Notes: generated by a model from the letters alone, not told the origin. Positions 1 through 9,598 are shown, numbered from the stretch's first letter. The stretch is 56,538 bases of DNA from Chloroflexota bacterium (GCA_026713245.1 JAPOOU010000003.1:1-56538), one strand, 5' to 3'. Program-made: numbers and translations.

Positions 1-112
1 AAGAAGGTGTCTAAATTCATGAGCAAGTACCTTTTCCGTAAATCAGGACACTTGTTCAAAGTTAGCGCCTTCTTTGAATTTACGTTGAGATACATTAGCC
101 CAATACCAATCA

Positions 113-198
113 AGCCTTGTAGGGGCGACATACCATGTCGCTCGAAATCACAAGTCGCAGCGGCGGCGGGCGAGCAGATTGGTCGCCCCTGCAAGGCT
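113..198. repeat. Short element bounded by 17-bp inverted repeats
   Basis: The left arm AGCCTTGTAGGGGCGAC (113-129) is matched in inverted orientation at 182-198 with a single mismatch, bounding an 86-bp segment. This has the shape of a MITE- or REP-like element. The rest of the first 361 bases holds no convincing gene: the longest open frame (7-264) has no recognisable protein features and runs straight through this element. No target-site duplication is obvious. Confidence 0.5.
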
Positions 199-361
199 GA
201 CTTTTTTGCGCGACTTACTTGCACTTACTTCTGTATACTCGGTGGCGAAGAAGAAATCTGGTGAGCTTGCTCTGAGACTTCGGCCCTGGAGCAGCCTCGT
301 AGCGGGCGTTCTATTGTATAATGCTGCGATGTACGCTAGCCCGACGATGAGATGACGTCAA

Positions 362-1447
362 ATGTCCATGGATGTGTTCCGCCAACTGCTGGAAGCGCAG
401 CGGCTCGCGCAAGCGGACCTATTGCGGCGGCGCGGCGTGGTTGGCGTCGCCATCGGCTTCCGCAGCTACAACGAAATCAGCACCGATCAACTGGCTGTTT
501 CGGTGTTGGTCGAACAAAAGAAACCGGTTGAGGCGCTCAGCGAAGACGATCTGGTGCCGCAACAAGTTAACGGCATGCGAACGGATGTCGTCGAAGTCGG
601 CCGTCTGGAAGCGCATGTCGATCCCCGGGATCGTTTTCGACCGAATATTCCGGCGGGCGTAAGCATCGGGCACTATATGGTCACAGCGGGTACACTCGGC
701 GCAGTCGTATTCGATCGCAATACCGGCGAGCCTTTGCTGCTTTCCAACAATCATGTATTGGCAAATAGCAATGACGCGGTCGTCGGCGATGCCATCCTGC
801 AGCCGGGCCCTACAGATCATGGTGCCCGTCCCGATGACGTTGTCGCCAAATTGCACCGTTTCGAAAAGCTGCGCTTTTACGGGGAACATGGGCCGGGGCC
901 GACGCCGCCGACCACTTCACCGCCGCTCTTGCCGGCGGGCGGCTGCGACATAGTCGAGCTCTTTGTCAACGTGGGCAATGCCCTGGCGAAGATCAACGGT
1001 TCGGCAAAACGGCTAACGAGCGTTCCAGCGCCAAAAGCCCAGACCTCGGATACGCCGATCTTCCCCAACCAGGTTGACGCGGCGCTTGCGCGACCCAACA
1101 ATCCCACGCTCTTCCAGCAAGACATCGCGACCATCGGCAGGCCCAACGGCATCAAGCGCCCACAACTGGGGATGCAGATACGGAAGTTCGGGCGCACCAC
1201 CGGCTATACCGAAGGCAAGATTATGTTGATGAACGCGACCGTCGATGTCTCCTACGGCGAAGACAAGCAAGCGCGCTTCGTCGGCCAGGTCATCACCTCG
1301 CCCATGAGCCAAGGTGGCGATTCCGGCGCATTGATCATCGAAGAGGACAGCCTGCAAGCGGTGGGACTGCTCTTCGCCGGTTCGCGCCGCGCGACGATTT
1401 TCACGCCGATGGATGTCGTGCTCGATGTGATGGATATCGATCTCTGA
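362..1447 (+). CDS. Trypsin-like (chymotrypsin-fold) serine protease, NAL1-like
   Basis: The product is a 361-residue protease. The first ~100 residues form a domain like those preceding the protease fold in NAL1-type bacterial proteins. The catalytic triad can be read as His in SNNHVLAN, Asp in the NQVDAALARP segment, and Ser in QGGDSGAL near the C-terminus. No signal peptide or membrane segment is visible, so a cytoplasmic location is likely. The ATG at 362 lies six bases (two codons) upstream of a second in-frame ATG at 368, and neither has a strong Shine-Dalgarno. The gene is monocistronic and convergent with the beta-lactamase-fold gene, with only six bases between the stop codons. The family assignment is firm; the substrate is unknown. 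Confidence 0.85.
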   Translation: MSMDVFRQLLEAQRLAQADLLRRRGVVGVAIGFRSYNEISTDQLAVSVLVEQKKPVEALSEDDLVPQQVNGMRTDVVEVGRLEAHVDPRDRFRPNIPAGVSIGHYMVTAGTLGAVVFDRNTGEPLLLSNNHVLANSNDAVVGDAILQPGPTDHGARPDDVVAKLHRFEKLRFYGEHGPGPTPPTTSPPLLPAGGCDIVELFVNVGNALAKINGSAKRLTSVPAPKAQTSDTPIFPNQVDAALARPNNPTLFQQDIATIGRPNGIKRPQLGMQIRKFGRTTGYTEGKIMLMNATVDVSYGEDKQARFVGQVITSPMSQGGDSGALIIEEDSLQAVGLLFAGSRRATIFTPMDVVLDVMDIDL

Positions 1448-1453
1448 TTCAGC

Positions 1454-2680
1454 TCAAGCGTCGTTCAAATCGTCAATGGCCTGATATACGAGATTGGGGA
1501 CTATCGAACGCGGCGGATGCGGCTGGTGCGACCACATCTGCGTCAGCAGCAGAATGATCAACTCCTGGCGCGGGTCAACCACAAAATATGTGGATGCGGC
1601 GCCGGCCCAGCCGTATTCGCCGGGGGAGCTATAGCCGTTGGCCTGACCCACATCAATCATTACGCGGAAACCCAAGCCGAATCCATAGCCATAGCGCTCG
1701 ACGCCGGTTTTCAGAGGCAAGTATGCCCGCGGCACAGCGTTGGCGGTCATGCGCTTGATGGTCATGGGGCTGACGATGCGCGCGCCGTCGAGTTCGCCGC
1801 CGTTGATTAGCATGGTGGCGAAACGCAGATAGTCCGCCGCGGTCGATACCAAACCGCCGCTACCGGAGGGACAAAGCGTGGGCTGGCGCACGTCTCCGAG
1901 AGCCGCGTCTTCGTGGGGGATCAGTTGAGGATCGTAGACGGCGTCGGAACTGTAAAGCCGCGCCAGGCGATGGACTTTCTCCTGCGGAACATGAAAGTCC
2001 GTATCCGCCATGCCCAGTGGCGCGAATATCTTGCGCTTGAGAAAATCGGCCAGCGGCATATCGGCGATGACTTGCAGCAAGTAACCCAGCACATCGGTGG
2101 AGACGCCATAATTCCAGTTGCTGCCCGGCTGAAACTTCAGCGGCAGGTCGGCGAAATGCGCGACGAGATCCTCAAGCGGCATATCTCGGCGGTAGAATCC
2201 CAGCGCCTGGCCTGATTGCTGGTATAGCTGGTCGGCAGGATGAAAAGGATCTTTACCATTACTGAAGCCGGACATGTGCGTCAGCAGGTGAAAGACGGTC
2301 ATGGCCGGATCTTGTCCGACGAATTGCGGTACGCGATCTGTCACATGGCTGAAGACTTTCATCTTGCCGATGCTCGGTATGTATTTTGCGACAGGATCAT
2401 GCAACTGCAGGCGTCCTTCGTCGTGCAGCATCATCACGGCCAGGCTGACGATTGGCTTGGTCATGCTATAGATACGGAAGAGTGCGTCGGCTTCCATGGG
2501 ACGACCAGCTTCGATATCCATCAGGCCGTGCAGACTGTGATGTATCGGTATTCTACGGCGCTGCGCGATAGCGATCATGCCGGGCAGTTTGTTCTCGGCG
2601 ACTTCGCGATCGAGGTAATCATTGACGCGACGCAGGCGCTCGCTCGACATGCCGACGTCTTCGGCTGGATATACGATCAT
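1454..2680 (-). CDS. Serine hydrolase, beta-lactamase class C / EstB-like fold
   Basis: The product is a 408-residue member of the beta-lactamase/penicillin-binding-protein fold. The nucleophile motif SMTK (SxxK) follows FRIY, and a YGVS segment fits the Tyr-x-Asn/Ser position. The C-terminal part (EYGWAGAASTYFVVDP) resembles EstB-like esterases and carboxypeptidase-type enzymes. No export signal is visible, which favours an intracellular esterase or amidase over a true periplasmic beta-lactamase. Such proteins hydrolyse esters or D-peptides, and the sequence does not tell which. The gene is a single unit, convergent with the protease gene on its left. Confidence 0.85.
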   Translation of the reverse strand: MIVYPAEDVGMSSERLRRVNDYLDREVAENKLPGMIAIAQRRRIPIHHSLHGLMDIEAGRPMEADALFRIYSMTKPIVSLAVMMLHDEGRLQLHDPVAKYIPSIGKMKVFSHVTDRVPQFVGQDPAMTVFHLLTHMSGFSNGKDPFHPADQLYQQSGQALGFYRRDMPLEDLVAHFADLPLKFQPGSNWNYGVSTDVLGYLLQVIADMPLADFLKRKIFAPLGMADTDFHVPQEKVHRLARLYSSDAVYDPQLIPHEDAALGDVRQPTLCPSGSGGLVSTAADYLRFATMLINGGELDGARIVSPMTIKRMTANAVPRAYLPLKTGVERYGYGFGLGFRVMIDVGQANGYSSPGEYGWAGAASTYFVVDPRQELIILLLTQMWSHQPHPPRSIVPNLVYQAIDDLNDA

Positions 2681-2855
2681 CGGCTTATTTCCTTTTAAGT
2701 TTCATGCCGTCGATTGTGCGTGTCCGGAGCGGCATCCAGCCGCGCAGGCGGAAGTGTAGCAGACAAGCAGAGCCGGGTTAATAGCAGTACGAAGAAATCG
2801 TCCGCGATTAGATTATGCAATATCAACTAATGAATTCTCTAAATCCATACAGGTA

Positions 2856-2864
2856 TGCTAGAAT
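2856..2864 (+). promoter_or_regulatory. Probable extended -10 promoter of the NACHT gene
   Basis: TGCTAGAAT matches the extended -10 pattern TGnTATAAT in an AT-rich leader 68 bp upstream of the NACHT start codon. No good -35 is present, as is usual for extended -10 promoters. Confidence 0.35.
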
Positions 2865-2931
2865 GACATAATTGATTCTTTGTAGATGTGCAGATGCTGA
2901 ATGAGGGTCAAGTGACATTATAGGGGTTCGA

Positions 2932-5421
2932 ATGTCAATAGACGGGTACCAAAAATTACAAAGTCTGGATGAAAGCGAATTCCGTGATTTGCTTGTGATT
3001 CTGTTGCGAAAAATGGGATTCAGTCGTGTTCATCTTAACCACGGTCCATACGAATATGGAAAAGACATAGTCTTTAAGGACGAGGGACAATTTGGCGATA
3101 CATATTACGCAGTCATCGCAAAGACAGGTGACATTAGTGGATCGAACGATGGTAGCGCAAATCTCACAAACATCTTGCGAAACATCAATAACCAGATTGA
3201 AGATGCCTTTGACGTACCGTATGAAGATGTTACGTCGGATGATTCGGTAAGGCACAGAATTAGTGAAGTTATTGTCTGGACCACTGGTAAGATATCCGGT
3301 AAAGCTGAGAAGCAGATAATTGAAAACCTGGATAATCGATACCGGCATGTTCGATTCAGAAATGCAAACAATACAATAGCGTTTCTCGAAAAGTTTTTCC
3401 CCAGCTTTTTTGACATTGATGATGCCGTAATCGCTAACTATTTTGACAAGGCTGCGGCCAAATATAGCTTGATGGAAGAGAGGTACAGTTTAGTCTTATC
3501 AAACTCTACCGAATCTTTGCCAACAACATTCGTTGCTCCCAAATTAGAAATTCTGTCGGGTAGTGTCTCCAGAGATGCGAAACTTTTGCATGACCGGAAA
3601 CAGATTTCATTCGGTCGTCTCGTATCGATGAAGAGCAACACTGCCATTGTAGGTGAAATGGGAACCGGCAAGTCTACATTGCTTCGCAGAATCCTATTAA
3701 GCATAATCGCAAAGAATAGAAAGACTGCGCGACAGTTTCCTATCCCCGTTTTGCTAAACTTCAGAGACCTAAACCTAAACAAAGCAAAGCCATTAGACGC
3801 CGACAGAGAGAATGTGATCGAATCTGCAATTCTTAGGCAGTGGGCTTCTATATGTGGAAATGATTTCGAGCGAGATTTGGTGCACGACTTGGCGAGCGGT
3901 AACCTAACTTTACTAATGGATGGATTGGACGAGCTAGATGGCATAGAATCGATTAAGAGCGCAATGGCGATTACGAAATCTTTTGGAGACCGCTATCCTG
4001 AATGCCGAGTCATCGTTGCCTCACGTATTGAACTTCTGGATAAGGGACAGCTTTTCACGGGTTTCAAGTTATACAGATTAGAGGAGTTTTCGTTAAAGGA
4101 GATTCGACAACTGGTAGTTAACTGGTTCGGAAAGAACACTCCTGACTCGCGCACATTGATTCGCCTAATTATTCAGCCGATGACGATGTACAGCATTCCT
4201 TGTACGCCACTCGCACTAACCATAATTGCAGTTTTGTTCCGTAGCGGCAAAAGAGACATGCCATCAAACCTTACAGATCTATTACAAATGTATGTAGATT
4301 TTGCGCTTGGTCGATGGGATCCGCGCCGAAACTATAGTTCTGAGCCTAATTGGTCGGACAAGCAACAAGTCCTTCAAAAGCTGAGTTGGAAATTGATCTC
4401 TCAAGGTCTAAATGAGGTGTCTACAAGCGACCTTCTAGAATTCGCCAAGGACTACAAATACGAATTTGCCTCGACATTTAATTCAGAAGCATTGGTCGGC
4501 GATATCCTAGAACGGTCAGGTCTAATAATTCGCAATGAGAATGCAAATCTGGAGTTTAAGCATAGATCTTTCCTTGACTATTTCAGCGGCAAGGAACTCA
4601 ATAGCCAAAGAAATGCCTCGGAGATTCTTGTGCAGCGGTTTGGTGATCCCAACTGGTCAAAGGCTATATTTTTTGCGTGCGGATTGCTTCCCCACAACGA
4701 AGTTTATTTGGAAGGAATTGTTGGTAAAGTGCCCCCGGATAATGTTGATCTGGTTTCATATGCGTTCGACATGGGATTTGTCGCGCAGGCAGCGAGACAT
4801 GTCAATCGAAAAACCAAGAACAGCATTGTCAGACGAACATTAAAAGGATTTGTAGAAGCATGGAACAGTCTCGTTCAAGTATTCCTTCCACTCGAAACGG
4901 GAACCAAGGGAGACGTTTTATTGGCGTATCCATACGTTGTGGTAATTCATTCCATCATGGTTGGAATATCGATCGGATCACCAACTTTGGCGCCCGCACT
5001 TGAAGACACAGCCAAAGATGCCCTCGAATTTGTGAAGCTAAATCCGTCTTTGTCGGAGTCTCAGAATCAAAGGTTTGAACTTTGGCTCCTGTTGCTCGCA
5101 GTTGCCTGTGTGAATGCAGGATGTATCAACAGCTTTGTTCTGATTCTTGAGACAAATAGAATCGCAAATCCAGTTTTCACCCTCATTGCGGAGATAGAAG
5201 TGAGACGGCTTCGGTCACAAACATCGTTAACTGAGATGCAGCTCAATTCAACTGCAAGTCTAGCGAAAAAACTAAAGCGGAAGCTCTCGAACAATAAAGA
5301 CTACTTGAGGAAATCCTTCAAGAGCGCACCTATGTTACTGAATGAAGACTCTGACGTTCCTGGGCATCCGACGGGGGACTGGCTGCTGATGTCGGGACAA
5401 TCCCCAGATCAGCCTACTTGA
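2932..5421 (+). CDS. NACHT-family STAND NTPase with N-terminal restriction-nuclease-like domain (candidate anti-phage protein)
   Basis: The product has 829 residues. Residues ~10-110 resemble an Mrr-type PD-(D/E)xK nuclease fold: an LLRKMGF helix, then G43-K-D45 and a strand ending in A63-K64. The second acidic position is occupied by Ile, so activity is not assured. Residues ~230-400 form the NACHT ATPase, with Walker A GEMGTGKST (241-249) and Walker B LLMDGLDELDG with D330 and E334. The rest is mostly helical and may be the sensor. Known NACHT and Avs-type proteins sense phage components and activate a fused effector. The gene is visibly AT-richer than its neighbours and stands alone, which suggests horizontal acquisition. 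The defence role is inferred from architecture. Confidence 0.8.
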   Translation: MSIDGYQKLQSLDESEFRDLLVILLRKMGFSRVHLNHGPYEYGKDIVFKDEGQFGDTYYAVIAKTGDISGSNDGSANLTNILRNINNQIEDAFDVPYEDVTSDDSVRHRISEVIVWTTGKISGKAEKQIIENLDNRYRHVRFRNANNTIAFLEKFFPSFFDIDDAVIANYFDKAAAKYSLMEERYSLVLSNSTESLPTTFVAPKLEILSGSVSRDAKLLHDRKQISFGRLVSMKSNTAIVGEMGTGKSTLLRRILLSIIAKNRKTARQFPIPVLLNFRDLNLNKAKPLDADRENVIESAILRQWASICGNDFERDLVHDLASGNLTLLMDGLDELDGIESIKSAMAITKSFGDRYPECRVIVASRIELLDKGQLFTGFKLYRLEEFSLKEIRQLVVNWFGKNTPDSRTLIRLIIQPMTMYSIPCTPLALTIIAVLFRSGKRDMPSNLTDLLQMYVDFALGRWDPRRNYSSEPNWSDKQQVLQKLSWKLISQGLNEVSTSDLLEFAKDYKYEFASTFNSEALVGDILERSGLIIRNENANLEFKHRSFLDYFSGKELNSQRNASEILVQRFGDPNWSKAIFFACGLLPHNEVYLEGIVGKVPPDNVDLVSYAFDMGFVAQAARHVNRKTKNSIVRRTLKGFVEAWNSLVQVFLPLETGTKGDVLLAYPYVVVIHSIMVGISIGSPTLAPALEDTAKDALEFVKLNPSLSESQNQRFELWLLLLAVACVNAGCINSFVLILETNRIANPVFTLIAEIEVRRLRSQTSLTEMQLNSTASLAKKLKRKLSNNKDYLRKSFKSAPMLLNEDSDVPGHPTGDWLLMSGQSPDQPT

Positions 5422-5450
5422 TTACAAATGTCAAGCGCCGATAAAATCAA

Positions 5451-5476
5451 AAGGCGCTCTCGCCTGAGAGCGCCTT
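5451..5476. terminator. Bidirectional terminator between NACHT and SPFH genes
   Basis: A perfect 10-bp stem, AAGGCGCTCT / AGAGCGCCTT, encloses a 6-base loop. A-rich sequence lies on the left (AAAATCAA) and TTATT on the right, so it can end both the rightward NACHT transcript and the leftward SPFH transcript. Confidence 0.75.
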
Positions 5477-5505
5477 ATTGGCTTCACGAAATGCGGTATG
5501 TGCAG

Positions 5506-6543
5506 CTAGCCGCCGCTGCGGAGGTCGGGCTGCGGCGCCTCGAAGTCCGCGCCCAGATCGGCGAAGTCATCGACGTTGAAGATGAAGGGCGAATCCGACG
5601 GCAGCAGGGCGAAGGTCACGTTGTCCGACAGATTGGCGACATAGAGGTATTGGATCAGGTTGGGATTGGCGGCGATCTGATCGCTGATCACGCGCAAGGC
5701 TTCCGCTTCCGCTTGCGCTTCGATCAAGCGGGCGTTAGCGCGACCGCGGGCCGCTTCTTCGGCGGCATCGGCTTGACCACCGGCCTCGGTCTGCACACGT
5801 TCGGCTTCGGTGCGGGCGCGCTGCAGTTTCTGTTCCTCGATCTGCTTTTCTTCGATCGACTGCGCGAAGGAATCGTTGAAGTCGATCTGCCGCACCAGCA
5901 AGGAAGTCAAGGTCAAGCCCTGTTCCGCCATGCGTTCGGCGACCAGCTCGGAGATACGGCCGCCAAGCGCTTCGCGTCCCAAGCCGTAAATCGCTTCCGC
6001 CTCGAACTGCGAGACCACATCACGCGCCACCGCGCGCACTGACGGGCGAATAAAGTCGGATTCGTAGCGGCTCTGCCAATTCAGGTGAATCTGATTGACA
6101 TCTTCGCGGCCGACGCGATAGAGCACGGTGATGTCCAGGCGTATTTCCTGTCCGTCGACGGTCAGCGCCTCGACCGCGTCATTACCCTGTATCCGGCCTT
6201 CGCTGCTAATGCCGGACATGGTGTATTCCTGCTGATCGGTCGGGTAGATGATGAACTCCTGCAAACCCGGGATGATGATCGAGGTGCCCGGCGCCCGCGC
6301 CGGATCTTCCAGTTCACCGGAAAGCACGTTGACGATGACCGCCGCGCGCGCCGGTGGCACGATCAAGATGCCCGAACTGACGATAAACAACACGATACCG
6401 CCGACGAAACCCACCAGCGCCAGCAGAACCCCGCCGCGCGCCGACCTGCCCTGCGAGGCCAGGGTGAAGGTGAAGGCGACGCCGAGGATGCCTACGCCAA
6501 AGGCCAGAATGGCGACCACTTGTAAGATCGAACCAAAGTTCAT
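5506..6543 (-). CDS. SPFH / band 7 (prohibitin-like) membrane protein
   Basis: The product has 345 residues. Two hydrophobic segments at ~5-30 and ~40-62 anchor the N-terminus. They are followed by the SPFH domain (VPPARAAVIVNVLSGEL to VRAVARDVVSQFEAEAIYG) and an Ala/Glu-rich coiled coil at ~225-290 (EEQKLQRARTEAERVQ), typical of stomatin/prohibitin/flotillin relatives that form membrane-associated rings. Such proteins organise membrane microdomains or regulate membrane proteases. No protease or NfeD partner gene is adjacent. The gene is a single unit facing left and ends at the shared terminator. Confidence 0.9.
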   Translation of the reverse strand: MNFGSILQVVAILAFGVGILGVAFTFTLASQGRSARGGVLLALVGFVGGIVLFIVSSGILIVPPARAAVIVNVLSGELEDPARAPGTSIIIPGLQEFIIYPTDQQEYTMSGISSEGRIQGNDAVEALTVDGQEIRLDITVLYRVGREDVNQIHLNWQSRYESDFIRPSVRAVARDVVSQFEAEAIYGLGREALGGRISELVAERMAEQGLTLTSLLVRQIDFNDSFAQSIEEKQIEEQKLQRARTEAERVQTEAGGQADAAEEAARGRANARLIEAQAEAEALRVISDQIAANPNLIQYLYVANLSDNVTFALLPSDSPFIFNVDDFADLGADFEAPQPDLRSGG

Positions 6544-6820
6544 GACTGCTCCTTCTAAACGCGTTTACGTTTCTGTTCTCGTTTGCTCGCATGATTATAC
6601 CATAACTCGACGCGCGTCCCGCTCCCCAATCATTGGGGTGACAAACTCTTTCCGACTACTGCGCCCTAGATGAGACCGAAACCCCTTTATTCAGCACCGA
6701 GGACAGTGAGGGCGCAGAGGCGCTTGATGGAAAGCCGAAGTCGAATCGGCATCGCGTAATGACGTGTTGCTACGTTTGCTATACGTTGTCTGCCTTTGCG
6801 GGTTGCAGGGCAACGGCGCG

Positions 6821-8443
6821 TCAGCCCGTCCAGCCGGGACCGCGGACGACGCGGCCGGGCAGCTCCCCGCTATGTTCGCCATCGCGCAAGACCTGCTGGC
6901 CATTGACGAAAACGTGAACCATGCCTGTACTGTATTGATGGGGATCGCCCGGCAGGGAATGGTCCTGCACGTTGGCCGGATCGAAGATGGCCAGATCGGC
7001 GAAGAAGCCCGGTTTAAGATAGCCGCGATCTTTGAGTTTGAGGTTGTCGGCGGCGAAACCGGAAAGCCGGCGTACCGCGTCTTGCAGCGTTATCAAGCCT
7101 TCGTCGCGGACGTACTTGCCGATGACGCGGGCGAAGCTGCCGTAGGCGCGCGGGTGCGGGTGATAACTCAAGAAGGCGCCCTCGCTGGCGATGGAACCGG
7201 CATCGGAGCAGAAGCTGACCCAGGGCAGTTGGACTTGCTTGCGCAAGTTGTCCTCGGACATGCTGAAATAGAGCGTGAAGATGCGGCTGTTGTCTTCGAT
7301 CAGCAGGTCGATGATGGTATCCGTGGCGCCTGTGCCGCGGTCTTGCATGACCTGGCGCAGGGTCATGCCTTGGTAGGCCCGCAGTTCTCTTTTGGCGAAG
7401 CCGGCCAACATGATGCGGTCGGGTCCGTTGTCATAGAACATATTTTCCCAGTTTTCGCCGGGCTGGTTCATCTCGGCTTTGATCCGCGCTCGCGCCGCCG
7501 GGTCTTTCAGGCGTTCGATCATGGCCGGGAAGCCGCCGTCGTGCGCCCAAGCGGGAATGCAGGAGGCCAAGCCGGTGCCGCTATAGGGATAGGTATACAT
7601 ATCGGCGGTCAGCGGCAGGCCGTCAGCGCGGGCCGCTTCGATTTTTGCGATGGCGTCGTCCATGAGATGCCAATTGGCTTCGCCCGAGGCTTTCAGGTGA
7701 TAGATCTCGCCGGTGACGCCGGTTGCGCGCATGATGTGGATCAGTTCGTCCAGAGCCTCCATGAAGCGCGCTCGCTCGCTGCGCAGGTGCGTGATATACA
7801 TGCCGTCGTATTCCGCAACAACATTACACAATTCGATCAGCTCGTCGGTAGACTGATAGGTGGCCGGCGGATAGATCAGAGCGGCGGACATGCCCATGGC
7901 GCCCTCGCGCATGGCTTGATGCAGCAGGCGTGTCATTTCCGCCATCTCGCTGTGGGTCACCGGGCGGTCATCGTAGCCGGCGGCGTGGAGGCGCAGCGTG
8001 GCCGAGCCGACGAATGAGGCGACATTGGTCGCCACGCCTTTGCGTTCGAGGAACTCGAGGTATTCGCCCAGGGTGGTCCATTCGATGTCGTATTGGATAT
8101 CGGCGGTGGAGAGGATGGTATCGCGGGACTTTTTCATGGCGTCGTTGAGCGGGCCCATCGAGGTGCCCTCGCCCATGACTTCGAGGGTGACGCCTTGTTT
8201 GATGTCGCTCATGGAGCGGCCGTCTTCGATCAGGGATTCGGTAGCCCAGCTGAGCATGTTGATGAAGCCCGGCGCGACGGCGAGGCCGTCGAGGTCGATG
8301 GTATGGGCGGCGGAAGTGTCGGAAAGGTCGCCGATGGCTGCGATGCGGTCGCCGGAGATGAGGATGTCGGCGGTAATGGGTGGGCTGCCTGTGCCGTCGT
8401 AGATGGTGCCGTTGCGTAGGCGGGTTGTGCGGTTGTTGGTCAT
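6821..8443 (-). CDS. N-acyl-D-amino-acid deacylase family amidohydrolase
   Basis: The product is a 540-residue metallo-amidohydrolase: N-terminal beta-sandwich strands (TRLRNGTIYDGTG), a TIM barrel, and C-terminal strands (GFFADLAIFDPANVQDH) typical of D-aminoacylases. These enzymes cleave N-acyl-D-amino acids or related amides. The usual HxD/HxH metal motif after PGFI is replaced by NMLSWA, while later histidines (THLRSER, YHLKASG) remain. This may be a one-metal or divergent subfamily. The first codons of this gene recur as fragments at 9622-9694 and 10748-10784. The start at 8443 is supported because all three copies share that ATG and the preceding GAGACCAAC (in the first two). Confidence 0.85.
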   Translation of the reverse strand: MTNNRTTRLRNGTIYDGTGSPPITADILISGDRIAAIGDLSDTSAAHTIDLDGLAVAPGFINMLSWATESLIEDGRSMSDIKQGVTLEVMGEGTSMGPLNDAMKKSRDTILSTADIQYDIEWTTLGEYLEFLERKGVATNVASFVGSATLRLHAAGYDDRPVTHSEMAEMTRLLHQAMREGAMGMSAALIYPPATYQSTDELIELCNVVAEYDGMYITHLRSERARFMEALDELIHIMRATGVTGEIYHLKASGEANWHLMDDAIAKIEAARADGLPLTADMYTYPYSGTGLASCIPAWAHDGGFPAMIERLKDPAARARIKAEMNQPGENWENMFYDNGPDRIMLAGFAKRELRAYQGMTLRQVMQDRGTGATDTIIDLLIEDNSRIFTLYFSMSEDNLRKQVQLPWVSFCSDAGSIASEGAFLSYHPHPRAYGSFARVIGKYVRDEGLITLQDAVRRLSGFAADNLKLKDRGYLKPGFFADLAIFDPANVQDHSLPGDPHQYSTGMVHVFVNGQQVLRDGEHSGELPGRVVRGPGWTG

Positions 8444-8506
8444 GTTGGTCTCATACCAAAATATGCCGCTCTTCTTTGAAATAGAAGTAACGATGAACGA
8501 TACGGG

Positions 8507-9598
8507 TTATGCGTCTCCCAGAAACTGATCTCGCAGCGTAAAGTCATCTAGCAGCTCTCTGATTGCCCGTAACTCACCGGTTCTTGGATCGTGCAGTTTC
8601 CACCGGTCCCAACCTTTCCAGCTTTCTTTCGCATCTGGAACGATCGATTTTCTAGCCTTTGTTTCTGCAACATTGACAGCCATGACCTCTCCGGCAAATC
8701 TGATTCTTGTCTTTTTCATGAGATATTGGTCACCAGACTTACTCAATGGGTTAAACAGTAAAGTTGCTTCAAATGCTTTTCCTTCATATTCTGCATAAAG
8801 TGGGATTTCAACGATTTCCGTTGTGTCATTTGAACGTAATTTTGGCAACGGTTCAATTGTGACCTTGTCCTTTCGGATCGTCTCCGGTCCAACAACAGGC
8901 AGCCTTTTGGCGATTTCATCCTTGATGAAATTGTCAAACACTTCCTTCAAGAGGACTTTGTCTTCCTCTTTTGGCAAGCTATAGGTAATAGACTTTATAA
9001 AATGTGTAACCAAATCGGCCGAAGGATTGACAAATTCCTTTTGCACTGAACGATATAGAGCCGATCTTTTAGCGCTTAATCGAGCGCGCTCAGGATCAAA
9101 TCCAGATTTCGTAAACGCTTCAAGTCTCTTAACTAAACCGGCCCTAAAATCACACATATCCAGTGTAAGGAAGGGCAGCTTGTCCATGATGTCGCGCTTA
9201 TAAAGGTCTGTATAGAATTGAAACACAATCCCATTCGTCAATACAGCATACTTCGCTTCTGTTGCACAATAATAATCGTAGAGTTGCGTCCAGCGTTTCT
9301 CCGATAGAGTATCCGTAGCCCGTTTTGCTTCTACTAATATGATTGGTTTCCTATCGTGCTTAATTGCGTAATCGACCCAATCATTTCCAACAGCAAACTG
9401 TGATTTTACCTCGTCTAGATTCCGTGTATCGTAGCCAAGCGCTTCAATAAAAGGTGTCACTGAAACTTGTTTGATCGCTTCTTCGTCTTCCCGTCGTAGA
9501 ATATCTAACTGCCGCTCAACATTGAATGATATCTTGCGGACACTCTCTATCAATTCCACGCTTCTGCTTACTCCGCTGGATAATTTGAATACTTGCAA
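8507..9598 (-). CDS. HSDR_N-type PD-(D/E)xK nuclease-domain protein
   Basis: The product has 363 residues. Its N-terminal ~150 residues match the type I restriction R-subunit N-terminal fold: TPFIEALGYD, then the D76...E90-A-K92 catalytic pattern in WVDYAI / ILVEAK, and a following QLYDYYCATEAKYAVLTNG helix-strand unit. No helicase motifs follow, so it is a stand-alone nuclease-domain protein and not a whole HsdR. The C-terminal region (~200-363) is not recognised. The frame opens with TTG at 9598, directly after the stop of a 31-codon deacylase fragment, so translation may be coupled; a GTG at 9559 with an upstream GGAG is an alternative. The gene is AT-richer than its flanks, which suggests transfer. 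A defence role is likely but not shown. Confidence 0.75.
   Translation of the reverse strand: MQVFKLSSGVSRSVELIESVRKISFNVERQLDILRREDEEAIKQVSVTPFIEALGYDTRNLDEVKSQFAVGNDWVDYAIKHDRKPIILVEAKRATDTLSEKRWTQLYDYYCATEAKYAVLTNGIVFQFYTDLYKRDIMDKLPFLTLDMCDFRAGLVKRLEAFTKSGFDPERARLSAKRSALYRSVQKEFVNPSADLVTHFIKSITYSLPKEEDKVLLKEVFDNFIKDEIAKRLPVVGPETIRKDKVTIEPLPKLRSNDTTEIVEIPLYAEYEGKAFEATLLFNPLSKSGDQYLMKKTRIRFAGEVMAVNVAETKARKSIVPDAKESWKGWDRWKLHDPRTGELRAIRELLDDFTLRDQFLGDA

Noticed and set aside
6764-8017. 417-codon plus-strand frame opposite the deacylase gene
   Set aside because: Antisense to a clear amidohydrolase; it arises from GC-rich codon bias and has no family features.
8507-9598. Complete type I restriction system
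   Set aside because: Only the R-subunit N-terminal domain is present; no helicase part and no HsdM or HsdS genes are in the window.
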